From assembly GCA_963678705.1 (NCBI GenBank), contig CAVMBN010000112.1:1-64000 (forward strand): a stretch of DNA of 64,000 nt, written 5' to 3'. The notes under the pieces are model-generated. The model ran no database searches. It had not been told where the DNA came from and was given only the letters and a program-made list of their open reading frames with translations. This stretch comes from Panorpa germanica. Its lineage: Eukaryota; Arthropoda; Insecta; Mecoptera; Panorpidae. The position numbers were made by a program, and so were the translations under genes. Numbering within the stretch: the stretch's first letter is position 1; each line of letters starts with the position of its first letter. Shown piece by piece: positions 23,201 through 34,710 of the stretch.

Positions 23201-24159
23201 TATGACGAACTCATGAATTTGTAAGCATCTTTTTCTACCACATTCCACGATTTATGTTAAAATATGTAGTTGCTTCTTATGTTCCTAGGTTCAATTCTCG
23301 CTAAGAAGAAATTAATAAATTTTTAAGCGCATCCAATTTGTTTAAAAAATTGTTACATTAATTGGACCTATTGTATTAAGAACCCTAGAATAAGCATTTC
23401 CTTTTAGTATTAAGACCATAGTATAAGGCCCTATTGTAATTAAGTAATAAAACTAAAGTAAATAAGAATATCGGTTGTTTAGATTTGAAACGAACCTATT
23501 AGAAACTACCAGAGTAAGTGAGATACAAATTCAATGTGATCGACCACCCTAATATCCCAGTAAACATTTTGGAGTCAATTCTATTTCATATCTATTCCTT
23601 TTTATGGGTTTTTTGTCATGAACGCGAATGTTTTCTATTCAGTCGTTCACATGGAATGTCTTTTTATGAGCTACAGATGGAACAACGACTACACACTGTT
23701 GAATCAAAGTGAATCCGGTTTATAAATTATGGCCTGTCATGCAGGTACTTTATGTATACTTTCCAATATAATATTCTATTAAAATTAATATATTTACAGC
23801 ATTATTTGTGATCAATTAGGTTGTGAACTCATTGTTTGGGGTCGATTTTGTAATTGATTATTGAAATAGATGTTAATGAATACGTTATAAATTGATGGAA
23901 ATATAGCTGCTTGAAATTTGTACTGGAGTATTGCCGCTAAATCTATAGAGTCAGTTCTGACGTCACAGAGAAAACAACACAGTGGCTCAATTATAAACAT
24001 GTCTGTGGTAATGGTTGCTGGTAGTACGCATGCGTTAGCTTTAAAAAGACTAATAAATAATTACTTTTGTTCTTCTAATTCATCAGTCGTTAATATATTA
24101 AAACTTTATGAGTTGATTGAAATGTATATAAATGTATGTAATATTATTTACAGCTATTT
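23201..24159. other. Intergenic with MITE debris
   Basis: No convincing gene. The 64-residue frame at 23518-23712 starts with GTG and has no domain. 23811-23990 is a diverged fragment of the CTTGTGTCC MITE family (TTGATTATTGAAATAGATG block). Confidence 0.4.
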
Positions 24160-24500
24160 CAAGGAACAATAAAATATCAATATTATGTCTACCTTAGCAG
24201 GGTTAAATAAAATAAAATCTTATTATTCTTTAATTTGACTAGATTATTCGATTACCAACAGCTACAAAACATTACCACAGCACTGACCTACTCAATAAAT
24301 AACTGACGTTAAAATGCATTTCACGTCATACAAATATGGCTGACCATTTTTAGCGCTAAAACTACAATTCAAAGTTTTAATTGCTATATCTCCGTCAACA
24401 TTTAGATATTTAATAAAATAGATACACCAATACACATTTATTAACATCAATTTCAATGAACAATTGAAAAATAAACCACTAAGAAATGAGGACACAAACC
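24160..24500 (-). mobile_element. MITE fragment, CTTGTGTCC family, reverse
   Basis: The reverse complement matches 38261-38600: inverted GGCTTGTGTCC-like end near 24500, the TTTTAGCGCTAAA block at 24350 and the GGTTAAATAAAATAAAA block at 24200. The distal half is missing. Confidence 0.75.
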
Positions 24501-25089
24501 CAAATATTCATATTATGAATATGAGAAAATAAGAATATGTTTAGGGTATTAGGATGTATAACTGGATTAGGAATTAATAAAATATTTTTTAAAACGTTTT
24601 TCTAAAAAAATGTTGTCCATAAAATATCTAACCCTACGCCATCAGCACATCCCTTAGCCCTTTAATTGAGTTATTAAACATTTTATCATTCAACGTTATA
24701 CATTTATTTTAAAAAACGCGCTAAAATATTTGTACATCAAGTGTCCCTGATCTATTGACAACTGACCACTTTGGCCACGACGCCTGGTGGTCAAAAGAAG
24801 TACTAGTTCTGGTGTGCACTTGATACACAATTTTGATTGGTTTAGTATAAATTTTTTAACCGTACGGAAAAAATGCAAGTTAGATAAATTGTAGAGAATT
24901 TAAATGCGCATCTAGCCGTACTATTTTAAAAATTTAAAAAAAATATTTTACCATAGTTTTTGTGTTTTTCTGTTTTTGACCTCACGTTTTTTGACCATAA
25001 CTAGGCGACAAAATCAAAAAGTCCACGTTGTTTGTTTTACAAGTTGTAAAACTTATTGTTTTAAACATATTTATACATTAGAAAAAAAA
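24501..25089. other. Intergenic, no gene seen
   Basis: A+T-rich. A slightly GC-richer patch near 24740-24800 carries no supported frame. Confidence 0.4.
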
Positions 25090-25200
25090 AACACTTTTCA
25101 TATAATTTTATGAAAAAACGTGGACCAACAAAAATTAATTTTCAACATATACGAAACGTTTTTTCACGTTTTTTTCATAAAATTATATGAAAAGTGTTTT
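25090..25200. repeat. Inverted repeat with 36-bp arms
   Basis: AACACTTTTCATATAATTTT at 25090 and its reverse complement ending at 25200, separated by about 40 bp. It could form a stable hairpin. No element ends recognised. Confidence 0.6.
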
Positions 25201-25450
25201 TTAAAACATTTAAAACAGATTTAAATAGTGTTATTGTGAGACTCTACATTAGCGTAAAGTTTTGTACACCCGATAAAGCCATTTTCAGTGTTTTAGTTTA
25301 TTTAAATTTATAATTTTATCTGACGGAGTTTCACAAATGCATAAGTCTAACATTTGGTCCACAGAAGCGGATATTTTCAAATGAAATTAATTAAATTTTA
25401 ACTAATTTTTGAATGCGATTATACTATAAAGCTATTAGAAAATAATCAAA

Positions 25451-27497
25451 TCTTAATATATAAAAGAAAGACGGGTTTGTTGCAACACTTATAACTCGAG
25501 ATCTGCTGAACCAATATTCATGGTTATTTATTCGTTGGATTTGTCTCCGCCCCGAATAGCATAATACATCTTAAAAACAATGAAAACTTTGCTCTTGACC
25601 GAAGATATGTGTTACATTAAATCCTGTTTGTATTGTTGCCTACTAATCAGGCGTTGAATGGATATTACAAAAATTTAAAATTATGAACTGCTTGCGGCAG
25701 TTTGTTAGTTAGGTTAGGAATGCCAGGGCCAGATCGCGGAATGAATGACGCATTTAATAGAGAATTGGAACGTGAACGTTTTGAATAGTTGAATATGATC
25801 CACATGAACTAATCCAATCAGTCCAAATGAATGTACCTCTGTTGAATCCTAAGCAGAGGGAAGTCTATGATACACTGATTAATGCAATTGATGATGGAAA
25901 TGGCGGCTTATTTTTTTTAGATGCCCCCGGTGGAACTGGGAAGACATTCCTCATGTCATTGATTTTGGCCACTGTACGTGCGAGATCCGAAATTGCGGTA
26001 GCAATTGCTTCTTCTGGAATAGCGGCCACATTGTTAGACGGATGCCGTACGGCTCACTCAGCGTTAAAATTGCCATTAAACCTTCAAACAACTGAACAAC
26101 CGACATGTAACATTTCGAAACACTCCGCAATGGCCAAAGTTTTAGTAGCATCAAAAATCATCATATGGGACGAATGCACAATGGCGCATTGGAAGCACTA
26201 GACCGAACATTAAAAGATCTGCGCAATGACTCGAGATGTTTTGGTGGTGCAATGATTTTATTATCTGGCGATTTCCGACAAACACTACCAGTCATTCCAA
26301 GATCTACTGCTGCCGACGAAATAAACGCTTGCCTCAAAGCATCAAATCTGTGGCGATATGTAAAGAAACTTCAACTGTCTGTAAATATGAGAGTTGCATT
26401 GTTGAACGATCTATCTGCTGATGATTTCTCGAAGCAATTGCTGACTATCGGTAATGGCCGTGTTCCTGTTGACAAATCGAGCGGTTTGATTTCATTTCCT
26501 CCAAATGTTTGCAATTTTGTATCATCAAAAGACGAGCTTATCAACAAAGTATTCCCGGATATCATTGCTAACCACAAAAATACTAAATGGTTAAGTGAGC
26601 GAACAATTTTGGCCGCTAAAAATAAAGATGTAGATGACCTCAATTTTATAATTCCAAATCAAATCGTAGGTACTCTGTATTCATTCAAATCTATCGACTG
26701 TGTAACAAACGAAGAAGAAGCCACTAATTATCCAAGTGAATTTTTAAACTCCTTGGATGTGCCTGGTTTACCACCGCACAATTAAAAACTTAAGGTTGGC
26801 TCGGTAGTCATCATGCTTAGAAATTTAAACCAACCAAAACTGTGCAATGGAACGCGTTTGGTGATAAAAAAACTGATGAGCAATGTGATTCACGCGTCGA
26901 TACTTAAAGGAAAATTTAAAGATGAGGAAGTTCTTATTCCAAGGATTCCGATGATCCCAACGGATATGCCATTTGAGTTTAAACGAATTCAATTCCCGAT
27001 TCGTCTTGCCTTCGCCATGACGATCAACAAATCACAGTGCCAATCCTTGACTATTTGTGGCCTCAATCTAGAAAATGCATGTTTTTCTCATGGTCAATTG
27101 TACGTGGCATGCTCACGTGTCGGCAAACCATCCGCTTTATTTGTTCTTGCGCCTGACCAAAAAACAAAGAATGTCGTTTACCACAAGGTGCTTGAATGAA
27201 AATCCCATTAATGAATTAATCCGAGTGTATTTCAATCTGCACAACATAGTTTTCAATCATTTTTTTCTGACATGAGTTTGAATTACTTAATTATTACTAT
27301 TTTTTTAATTTTTATTCTCATTCTGTATGTTTTTATCATCATTCATCATAATAAAATAATTTTATGTTTCTATCTATATTAATAAATATTATTTTGTATC
27401 ATTGTATTACGTTCATCAAAGCCTAAATTAGTTCAGCTAAAAGGTAACACGACATTCATTGACTGTTAGGCGGTACGAAGTTCGCCGGGTCAGCTAG
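25451..27497 (+). mobile_element. Internally deleted Helitron
   Basis: The 5' end is TCTTAATATATAAAAG, followed by the typical CTCGAGATCTGCTGAACC stretch. The 3' end has a short hairpin (CGAAGTTCG) and the terminal CTAG at 27494-27497. The element sits between A (25450) and T (27498), the standard Helitron target. At 2047 bp it keeps only the C-terminal helicase part and lacks the Rep nuclease, so it is non-autonomous. It belongs to a different family from the Helitrons at 41-64 kb. Confidence 0.85.
25718..27199 (+). pseudogene. Helitron PIF1-like helicase, broken remnant
   Basis: The C-terminal superfamily-1 helicase of a Helitron transposase. Visible: the pre-helicase stretch (NDAFNRELERE, ~25745) followed by stops, then LLNPKQREVYDTL, Walker A (GGTGKTF, ~25932), Walker B (IIWDECTMAH, ~26161), GDFRQTLPVI (~26270) and the C-terminal FAMTINKSQCQSL / HGQLYVACSRV motifs (~27015-27120). 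A small deletion near 26183 shifts the frame and TAA at 26783 interrupts it. The N-terminal Rep is missing. A decayed passenger of the deleted Helitron. Confidence 0.9.
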
Positions 27498-27522
27498 TTA
27501 AATATATAAAAATAAATTAGAC

Positions 27523-27834
27523 CTGTCTTAATTTCTATAAAACTGTGGAATATATTAATAAAGTGGGTTACTAGAACCTCAAATGACCAATTATTTGTTA
27601 ATACCTCGCTATATGTTAGGAGATATTAACAATTAAAATAGTATTTTTTATAATTTTAAATTATATGTTATAGAAAATTTCAATTTCAAAAAATACATTG
27701 GGCTTTATTAAATATTTATATATGACCGACATCTGCAGCGGTAAAACTACAATTCAAATATTTAATTGCTATCAATATTTAGATATAAAAACGCTAATAT
27801 ATAATATACCTTAAAAAAATTAGTACACAAGCTC
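27523..27834 (-). mobile_element. MITE fragment, CTTGTGTCC family, reverse
   Basis: The reverse-oriented end block (CTGTCTTAATTTCTATAAAA) at 27523, then the inverted ACTACAATTCAAATATTTAATTG block at 27750, closing near ACACAAGCTC at 27834. Confidence 0.6.
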
Positions 27835-27864
27835 ATTTAAAGTAAACTACTCTTTTTTACGAGC

Positions 27865-28262
27865 TTTTGATTGAAATAAATTTTAATAAATGTATATTGA
27901 CGTTTTTATTTTATTAAATATCTAAATGTTGACGGTGATATAGCTGTATAGAATTGGAATTTCAGTTTTGCCGTTTGTTTTACAAGAAATAAATAAACGA
28001 GATTATTGTTTCTTGTTGTCAAGCTTCGTTTTATAATACTTCATGGGATACAGAACTCAGCCCTTATGCGACTCTGTTGTTTAAAAGTGATGGTATTTTT
28101 ATAACGTTGGAACTCTTTAACAATAAAAGTAAAAATTTACCATTTTATTTGTTAATATCTCCTAAAATATAAGGAGTTGTTAAAAAACAATTGAACATTT
28201 GAGGTCTTGGTAGTCAACTTTATCAATATGTATAGTAATATTTATAGAAATTAACCATAGAT
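27865..28262 (+). mobile_element. MITE fragment, CTTGTGTCC family, forward
   Basis: It begins in the TTGATTGAAATAAATTTTAAT block and ends AAATTAACCATAG. The central part differs from the type copy at 38261. With the previous entry it forms an inverted pair. Confidence 0.6.
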
Positions 28263-30023
28263 GAAAGAAAATTGAACTAAGTGTCATCATAATACCAGTC
28301 ATTTCTCTGCTCTAAACGCTGATTGCCTGAGTAGAATCTATCAATATTAATATTTTCCAGATACATTTCTGTTAAAAACCATTGTGTGACACTATTATCT
28401 TACATGTTTAGACAAGTCAAGATTTGCTAGTAATGAATTCGGCATCGTACAAACGAGTGCAATACACTTGCGTCTTACACAATCAATATTTTAGTATTTT
28501 TAATTCCATTAATAATTATCCGATAATGATACCGTTATATGAAATTGATTATTATATATGTTACAATACTTTAAATGGTTTGACATTACATTCTCTAAGT
28601 ATAAATTGAAATTGTGGTTTACTTTATTATAGCTATCACACCTCTGGTTCTAACACCTTTTAGATAATTAAATTAACTAAAAGATAAAATTCGTCAAACA
28701 TATATACGTAATTTCATAAATTATACTAAACGATTTGCATAGCTGTCATATACTTTTAAAAACATTTTATATAAACATAATTTTGGAACATTTTTTAAAT
28801 GATTAAATTGGATAGATTCGTAGATTTCAAATTCTATAAATTATACTATTATTCTGCTAGTTATTTCTTTGGTGTCAGAGACATTTGCAAACAGAAATTG
28901 TGAAACCAGATGTTTCAACAAGACCGGTCATTTTAAATCAATAGAAGAACGTAATATTTTCGTAAAAAGTGATAATATTTTTATGTTAATCTGAAAAAAA
29001 TGTCATCGAAATATGAAATACTGCTCTTGTTGAAAGACTCTATTGTATTATTTGCTACTACAAGCAAATAAAAAATATGTTAAATATAATTGCTAGTTAC
29101 GCTTTGGACAATTAATGCAATTCAAAAAAGCAATTACGCCTGAAACCTATGCTACTTCTATTACAATGACATATATTACCAATGGCAATTTAATTTTTGA
29201 TTGAAATAAATATTAATATATGTATAATGGCGTTTTTATTTTTTTAAATCAAATGCCCATTTGAGCGGAAAATTCAAAATCGAAATAAATGTTATACAAA
29301 ATATAACAATTTATTGGTGAAAGAACCAAATCACGCATGCGTCAACGCAGGTAAATTTACAGCGTTGCAAAATTTATTATTCCTTTTTCAAAATATTTAA
29401 TTTGTATTTAAATTAAATTAATATAAATTTGATATTAATTACAGGTAATTTTTAATTTATTAAAAAATCATTTTAACAAGCAAAAAGCAGTTTAATAGGG
29501 AATTGCAAAATTCATTTTCAAAGGTACAGACCCAATATTTGCTCGTCCCTCATGTACTTCATATTTTGCATTTCGTATTACCAAGAGATAAACTTTTTGC
29601 ATTGACGGTACGTCCTGTACCTCCTTAATACATTTAAAAGTCTTTTCAGTAAAAATTCTTAAAAAATTGCTTTTTTTTGGGCCTAATCACTGTATATAAT
29701 CCCTTAATACTTGGTTAGTAACTTATATATAGTACAACTTTATAGAACTCAAGTCTACGAAACTATATAATTGAAATAATGATAAAAGCTATGACCAAAA
29801 TCTATCTAAGTATATATTCCCTTGCTCCTCTAGTTACCTACTTTCTTAGATAATTCTTAATTTACTTTCCTACAAAATAATTGCACTAAAACTATTGTAT
29901 AAATGGCGGTACAATGAAATTCAAGTATACATACTTCAAGCCGATTTGATTCGGTTTGATTCGTAATAACTACCCTTAATGGTTTAAAAACTTAAATGTA
30001 AAGTAATGGTCATATGTCTTCTT
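28263..30023. other. Intergenic, downstream of GluCl
   Basis: No supported gene. 29195-29260 is another small fragment of the CTTGTGTCC family. The 3' untranslated region of the GluCl gene should begin at 30023 and run leftward. Confidence 0.4.
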
Positions 30024-30254
30024 TTAGTTTTCCTCTGCTTCTTCGCGGAAGAGGTAGGTTGACCAGTATACGAGATTAAATAGTGCGAAGACCAGTGGAA
30101 AAGTGATTCTCGAGATGACGTCTATTCTCTTGGATCTGGTTGGGAATTTACTCAACCAGGTTCTGCAGCAATTTGGACGCGGTTGTTGCATATGGATTTC
30201 ACATTGTCGAACTTTGTCCATCGACATCGGATCCCCATGGCGGACTAGAGGCTT
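30024..30254 (-). CDS. GluClalpha: Glutamate-gated chloride channel, last exon (TM4 and C-terminus)
   Basis: The C-terminal coding exon of a Cys-loop anion channel subunit that hyperpolarises neurons and muscle and is the target of avermectins. Acceptor TTGTTCCAG before 30254; stop TAA at 30024. It holds the end of the TM3-TM4 cytoplasmic loop ([16 protein letters not shown]) and TM4 ([18 protein letters not shown]), then a short acidic tail (FREEAEEN). The match to known insect GluCl alpha is nearly word for word in TM4. It joins in frame to the exon ending at 32222. Confidence 0.95.
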   Translation of the reverse strand, partial: KPLVRHGDPMSMDKVRQCEIHMQQPRPNCCRTWLSKFPTRSKRIDVISRITFPLVFALFNLVYWSTYLFREEAEEN

Positions 30255-30367
30255 CTGGAACAATTAATAAAATATCAACACTATTTATCAACATAAATAG
30301 GAAAATTAAAGGCACAAAATTGATTTAAAAAGAAATAAAGCAGGATAGGATAAATTTAAATTAAATA

Positions 30368-30720
30368 ACAAAGTTAGCTCTTACACTGGAGAACAATTAG
30401 CAATATTAAAAGCATTGGAAATTAATGAAAATATCAACAATAATAAAATTATAAAAATAACGGATTCTTTAAGTGTTTTAAAAAATTTAAATTCTAATGA
30501 TAACAAATCAAATAATGATATTTTGACATGCAAAATTAAGGAGCTGTATTACAATATAATAAATAAGAATAATACCATAAAATTTATGTGGATACCAGGA
30601 CATTGTGAAATAAGAGGAAACGAAATTACGGATAAATTGGCAAAGGAATCAATAAATTTGGAAATTGAGATGAAAGTGAAATTACCTTCATATGAAATAT
30701 TTAATATAATCAAAAAATGA
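30368..30720 (+). pseudogene. LINE RNase H domain
   Basis: Open from ~30368. Features: SYTGEQLAILKALE with the second catalytic acid, KITDSLSVLKNL with a catalytic Asp, and FMWIPGHCEIRGNEITDKLAKE, the conserved WxPGHxxxxGNExADxxAK signature. It degrades RNA in RNA-DNA hybrids during target-primed reverse transcription. The reverse transcriptase upstream is missing. Confidence 0.85.
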
Positions 30721-30782
30721 TACTTAAATTTGAGAAACCAAGATTTCATTAACAAAAGTCAGTAAAAGGAAGAGATTATTAT

Positions 30783-31121
30783 ATGTTACATCCAAATTTA
30801 AGTAAGAAAAGTTGGTTTAGAAATGAGTCCCGCAAAATTATATCAACTAGAATCGGAATCAAAAGTAATCATTGTAAAACTCCAGCTCACCTGTACAAAA
30901 TTAATATTAAATCTGACGATAGATGTCAATGTGGTGAAGAAGGAACTTTGGATCATATTATATTTGAATGCATAAATTATAGTTTAGAAAGATCAAAATT
31001 GAATAGTGAAATATTAGATGTGATTAAAACTTTTCCTGTTAATACTAAATATTTGTTAAGTGATTCAAAATTAATTAGTGAATTATTGAAATATTTAGAA
31101 ATTTGTAAAATTGAGTTATAA
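30783..31121 (+). pseudogene. LINE C-terminal zinc-knuckle region
   Basis: A 112-residue frame with the motif CQCGEEGTLDHIIFEC, typical of the extreme C-terminus of I/Jockey-like LINE polyproteins (CxCG..ET..H...C). It is separated from the RNase H frame by a stop at 30718 and a frameshift. Confidence 0.8.
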
Positions 31122-31205
31122 AAAATGTATAAAAAATATTTGATGGTGGCTATGACGAAAGAAAGTCAAGGCAAAGAAGTAAATAAATATAAAAAAAAAA
31201 AATAC

Positions 31206-32221
31206 CTACCTATGATGTAAATTTATTGTTATAAAAATACAAAATAGTAATAATAATAATATTTCATTGCATTTCATTTTAAAAATATAAGCAACGGGGG
31301 AGGAGGGAATTTCAAGCAAACATTCAAAATGACTAGTTTTACAACCGATTTGCAAGAAAAAACAAAAAATCGGTTGTAAAACCTGACAAAATCTGTCAAA
31401 ACTGTTGCAAATCCAGACATCTCAAAACTTGAAAGTGAAATATAACATTGCCAACTAATCAAATGTATAAACAGACCTTTTAAGTAAAATACGATGATTT
31501 TTAAAAATTAAAAAGAAAAAAGCGAAAGTCCTTACATATATAGTTTGAAACTTATGAGTTTTTGACATTTTCCCAAATATTACTTGACATCGAGATGCCG
31601 AGTTTTGCAAGTGACCTACTTCCCTACAAACAATTTGTCGTATCTTAGTAATCTCGTATCTGAGAGCGGTGAGACAGTAGTCAGACAGTGTTCGGAAGGG
31701 CATATTATCTCTTACCAATACATAGACCATGCATATGTATTATAATACACACAAACAAATAATAAAAGGGGTGTTGTCTGTTTATACGATTTCAAGAATA
31801 TTAGTTTCGTGTTAGCCGAACATTTACGAAGATTAAGTATATTCAAGATGGCTGCAACTTATTTTTGATGTGAAGAGCTCTGTCCGCATGTAAAGGCATA
31901 TGCATATAAGTCGTTATTGCTCGTGTTCTACTCGTGTACGATCGTTTGGGGGTGTGGTTATGTTGAAATCTTAGTAGTACTGGGTAGTACCACGACTTGC
32001 ACCTCGGCAAACCTCGTTTGAAAAGTATTAGGAAGGGCATCAGAGGGGGTACGGAGCGTTCCGGCCGGTTCAGACATGCTGCCCAAAGCTTCATGTAATG
32101 TCACACTAATGTCTAGTAGGATTCCAATCACCATTCAGAGTGATACGATTCGCATCTAATTGGATTCCCATCAAAATTGTTTGTAGGGCCATGTGTAAAA
32201 ATACGATCCTTCAATAATTAC
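31206..32221 (-). other. Rest of the last GluCl intron
   Basis: No exon identified. A GC-richer patch at 31870-32090 has an open - strand frame but no convincing splice sites. An alternative cytoplasmic-loop exon there is possible but not shown. Confidence 0.35.
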
Positions 32222-32496
32222 CATAGCAAAAGTAGCGTTGCTGTCCGTGTCCATGAGATCAGAGGCTGCGTCCAGGCTGGCTGCGTGCTCCATTTCACGG
32301 CGCTTCTTCTTCATGTTCTCCCTGTGCATATCCGACCTGGAGGCGTAGTTGACCAGCGCAAACTCCAGGAGGGCACCAAAAACAAATGTCAAACACACTC
32401 CTGTCCAGACGTCGATAGCTTTTGTGTAGGAAACGGGAGGCAGAGAGGCGTTTATTCCAGATGTTTGGGTCGCCATTGTTAGAAGAGTTGTCACTC
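32222..32496 (-). CDS. GluClalpha: Glutamate-gated chloride channel exon: TM2, TM3, start of loop
   Basis: 275 bp; acceptor TTATTACTCAG before 32496, donor ATG-GTAATT after 32222. It encodes the pore helix continuing [20 protein letters not shown], the M2-M3 linker ([10 protein letters not shown]), TM3 ([18 protein letters not shown]) and the start of the intracellular loop ([17 protein letters not shown] ... [10 protein letters not shown]). The TM3 glycine and pore residues known to matter for avermectin action are the usual ones here by eye. Confidence 0.95.
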
Positions 32497-32539
32497 CTGA
32501 GTAATAAAACAAAAACATTATTATCTACTTTCAGTCTTA

Positions 32540-33090
32540 TTTCGAAATAGGGTAGACCGTTCTATAACGTACTTAAGATGTATTGAATGCAAGTTTTATA
32601 CAATGTTAATCTCCTGTAAAACAAACATATAGAAAAATTGAAACTCAAAACCATAAGAAATATCTTGAGTAGTTATCCAATATTCAAACCAAAACCATAA
32701 CAAATATCTCGAGTAGTTATCCAATATTCAAATCAAAACTATAAAAAATATCTTCAGTTCTCCAATATTTAAACCAAAATTTCTAGAGTTCTATTTACTT
32801 GGTGCATTGCTTGTAGATGACATGACGATAAGTAAACAATTTCACAAAAATTATTATTATCTAGTTTCAATTTTATTTCGAAATATGGTTGTCCTCTCTA
32901 TAACGAACTTAAGATATAATGAATGCAAGTTTTATACAATGCCAATCTCCTGTAAAACGAACTTATAAAAAAGTTGAATCTCAAAGCCATAAGATATATC
33001 TAGAGTCGTTATCCAATATTCAAACCAAAACTTCTAGAGTTCTATTTACTTGCTGCATTACTAGTAGGTGGCAGGACGAAAGGTAAAACA
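32540..33090. repeat. Tandem duplication inside a GluCl intron
   Basis: Blocks such as GAATGCAAGTTTTATACAATG and TTCTAGAGTTCTATTTACTTG occur first at 32585-32810 and again at 32920-33055. A smaller ~57-bp repeat (TATCCAATATTCAAA) is nested in the first copy. An intron expansion without coding content. Confidence 0.7.
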
Positions 33091-33150
33091 ATTTCATACA
33101 AATTAAATAATAAGTTTTGGTATAATGAAATAAATAATGAATAATGTTAC

Positions 33151-33303
33151 CTAAGGACACGCGGGCAGGAACGGCTCCTTGATCCAACCAGAAGGACACC
33201 CAGGACACGATTACCAGCATGCAACACGGAATGTAGATTTGTATGAGGTAGTATGAAAATTCTCTCTTGAACAGTAGGTCCACCTTCAGGCAGCTGTACT
33301 CTC
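33151..33303 (-). CDS. GluClalpha: Glutamate-gated chloride channel exon: end of C-loop, TM1
   Basis: 153 bp; acceptor CTACTATTCCAG before 33303, donor TTAG-GTAAC after 33151. It encodes the second Cys of the ligand-binding C-loop ([15 protein letters not shown]), TM1 ([18 protein letters not shown]) and the start of TM2 with PARVSLG. The Pro-Ala-Arg at the inner mouth of the pore marks an anion-selective channel. Confidence 0.95.
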
Positions 33304-33342
33304 CTGGAATAGTAGAATTGTGTTTTTATAAGTTAATATTAG

Positions 33343-33728
33343 TTTTCGTATTTATTCGATATAACTACATATTTTGTTTTGAAACTTGTAAAAAGACTAC
33401 TACATTTTCGTATGTTTTATGATGATATTGATATAACTAAAAGATGTACAAATCACTATCTAATATTCGTTATACCAGTTTTAATTAATATATAGACAAT
33501 ATTAATGCTTAAAGTTGACTAATAAATGTGAAATATGACACCATTTTCACATATATATGGACAATGTCATATTATTTCTAACCTTAAATTTGGAATTTCA
33601 ACTTTAACCATAAATACTGTCTTTTTCTAAATAATAAGTGGTATAATATATAATACGTAGCGATTTCTACATGTTTTGAGTATACCACAATCGCCATAAA
33701 ATATAAGAAAATGCACTATTTTATTTGA
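33343..33728. mobile_element. Palindromic fold-back MITE, decayed copy 3
   Basis: It follows the 19710-20108 and 39694-40117 elements: ATTCGATATAACTACATATT at the left, the ATATGACA / TGTCATAT inverted pair in the middle, and the ACATGTTTTGAGTATACC block at the right. It lies in the GluCl intron 33304-33949. Confidence 0.6.
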
Positions 33729-33949
33729 ACGTCCGAAGTCATTCGTAAGAATTCGAAGGAACCCGACGTCCACCGAATGATGGAATTGTAGTTGATAGAT
33801 CAGTTATCTGGTTATTATATTCAGTTTTTTGTTATTCTTTATTCTATTGTTATTTATGTTGTTTTAATAAAGTTCTAAATTTAAATTTTCACCATGTGTG
33901 ACGTCACAGCAATAATAAGGTATGTCTGTGTGTGTGTCCTGTGACTTAC

Positions 33950-34084
33950 CTGTGATAGTTTTACTGTTACAATAATCAGTAAGGAATTTCTCCAACGTAA
34001 ATCTCGGCAAATGTAAATTCTTCACAACTTGAACAGGATCGCCTTCCTTCCAAAGAAACACCAAGTCGTTTGTTGTCCATCCAT
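33950..34084 (-). CDS. GluClalpha: Glutamate-gated chloride channel exon: ligand-binding domain, loops E to C
   Basis: 135 bp; acceptor CCAAATTATTTTAG before 34084, donor CACAG-GTAAGT after 33950. It encodes YGWTTNDLVFLWKEGDPV and NLHLPRFTLEKFLTDYC, including the first Cys of the GluCl/GlyR-specific second disulfide. Splice phases agree with both neighbouring exons. Confidence 0.95.
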
Positions 34085-34161
34085 CTAAAATAATTTGGTT
34101 CACGATAGAAAAGCATGTGTCGTCTTCATTTAAGGATAGGAATGAAATAAATAGTACTTAC

Positions 34162-34398
34162 AACTGGCCATTCGCAAAGAGCAAACCTGACGATCCAACG
34201 GAAAGAGTTTCAGGTTCATCGGACAGGCCAATGTCAGTGATATACGAATACTGTAAAGTACGGAACCATACGGAAATATCCGAATGTAAACGTTCGGTAC
34301 AATGATGTTGTGGAAATGTCCTTCCTTCTCGTTGGAGAAGAACAGATCGGGCATCCACACTCTGCTGGACTCCGTCAGGGTTAAGTACTTGAGACGAC
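34162..34398 (-). CDS. GluClalpha: Glutamate-gated chloride channel exon: ligand-binding domain with Cys-loop
   Basis: 237 bp; acceptor TGCATATTCCCAG before 34398, donor CAGTT-GTAAGT after 34162, with a 77-bp intron to the next exon. It encodes LKYLTLTESSRVWMPDLFF, the VPNVYIRIFPYGSVLYSIR strand and the canonical Cys-loop (C, 13 residues, C: CPMNLKLFPLDRQVC). The exons encoding the signal peptide and first ~100 residues should lie to the right, but I found none between 34399 and 64000. The gene is therefore partial here, or its 5' end is far away. Confidence 0.95.
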
Positions 34399-34710
34399 CT
34401 GGGAATATGCAGGAACATTATTTTAAGGAATTCAGCATCGATTGATTCATTGACATGTTGGGGGGCTGGGGAAACATCTAGAGTCATGTTCTGTCTAATT
34501 GTGACACGATATAAGTAGATGTTTGTTATTGGGAGTATTTCCACTGTAGTGGAATTTCCAAACCTATAAACAATACACTGTAACTATTGCCAAGAACTTT
34601 TAATCGAACAGCTAGCATAAATCTGTAAATCTGGACACACTACCTTTAATTTAATATAACCCTTTGTTGCTAAACATTTTGACAATTAAACAAACAAAGT
34701 CTTAATAACC

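Larger units (their letters stand above)
30330..31205 (+). mobile_element. 5'-truncated LINE in the last GluCl intron
   Basis: The 3' end of a non-LTR retrotransposon: RNase H, a C-terminal Cys/His knuckle and an A-rich tail (about 31188-31201). It lies antisense to the channel gene, inside the intron 30255-32221. Confidence 0.75.

Noticed and set aside
31843..32094. 83-residue frame in a GC-richer part of the GluCl intron
   Set aside because: No convincing splice sites and no similarity recognised. Left as a possible alternative exon only.
32177..34544. Frames of 101, 62 and 128 residues overlapping GluCl exons
   Set aside because: Wrong-frame or antisense shadows of exons fixed by splice sites and channel motifs.
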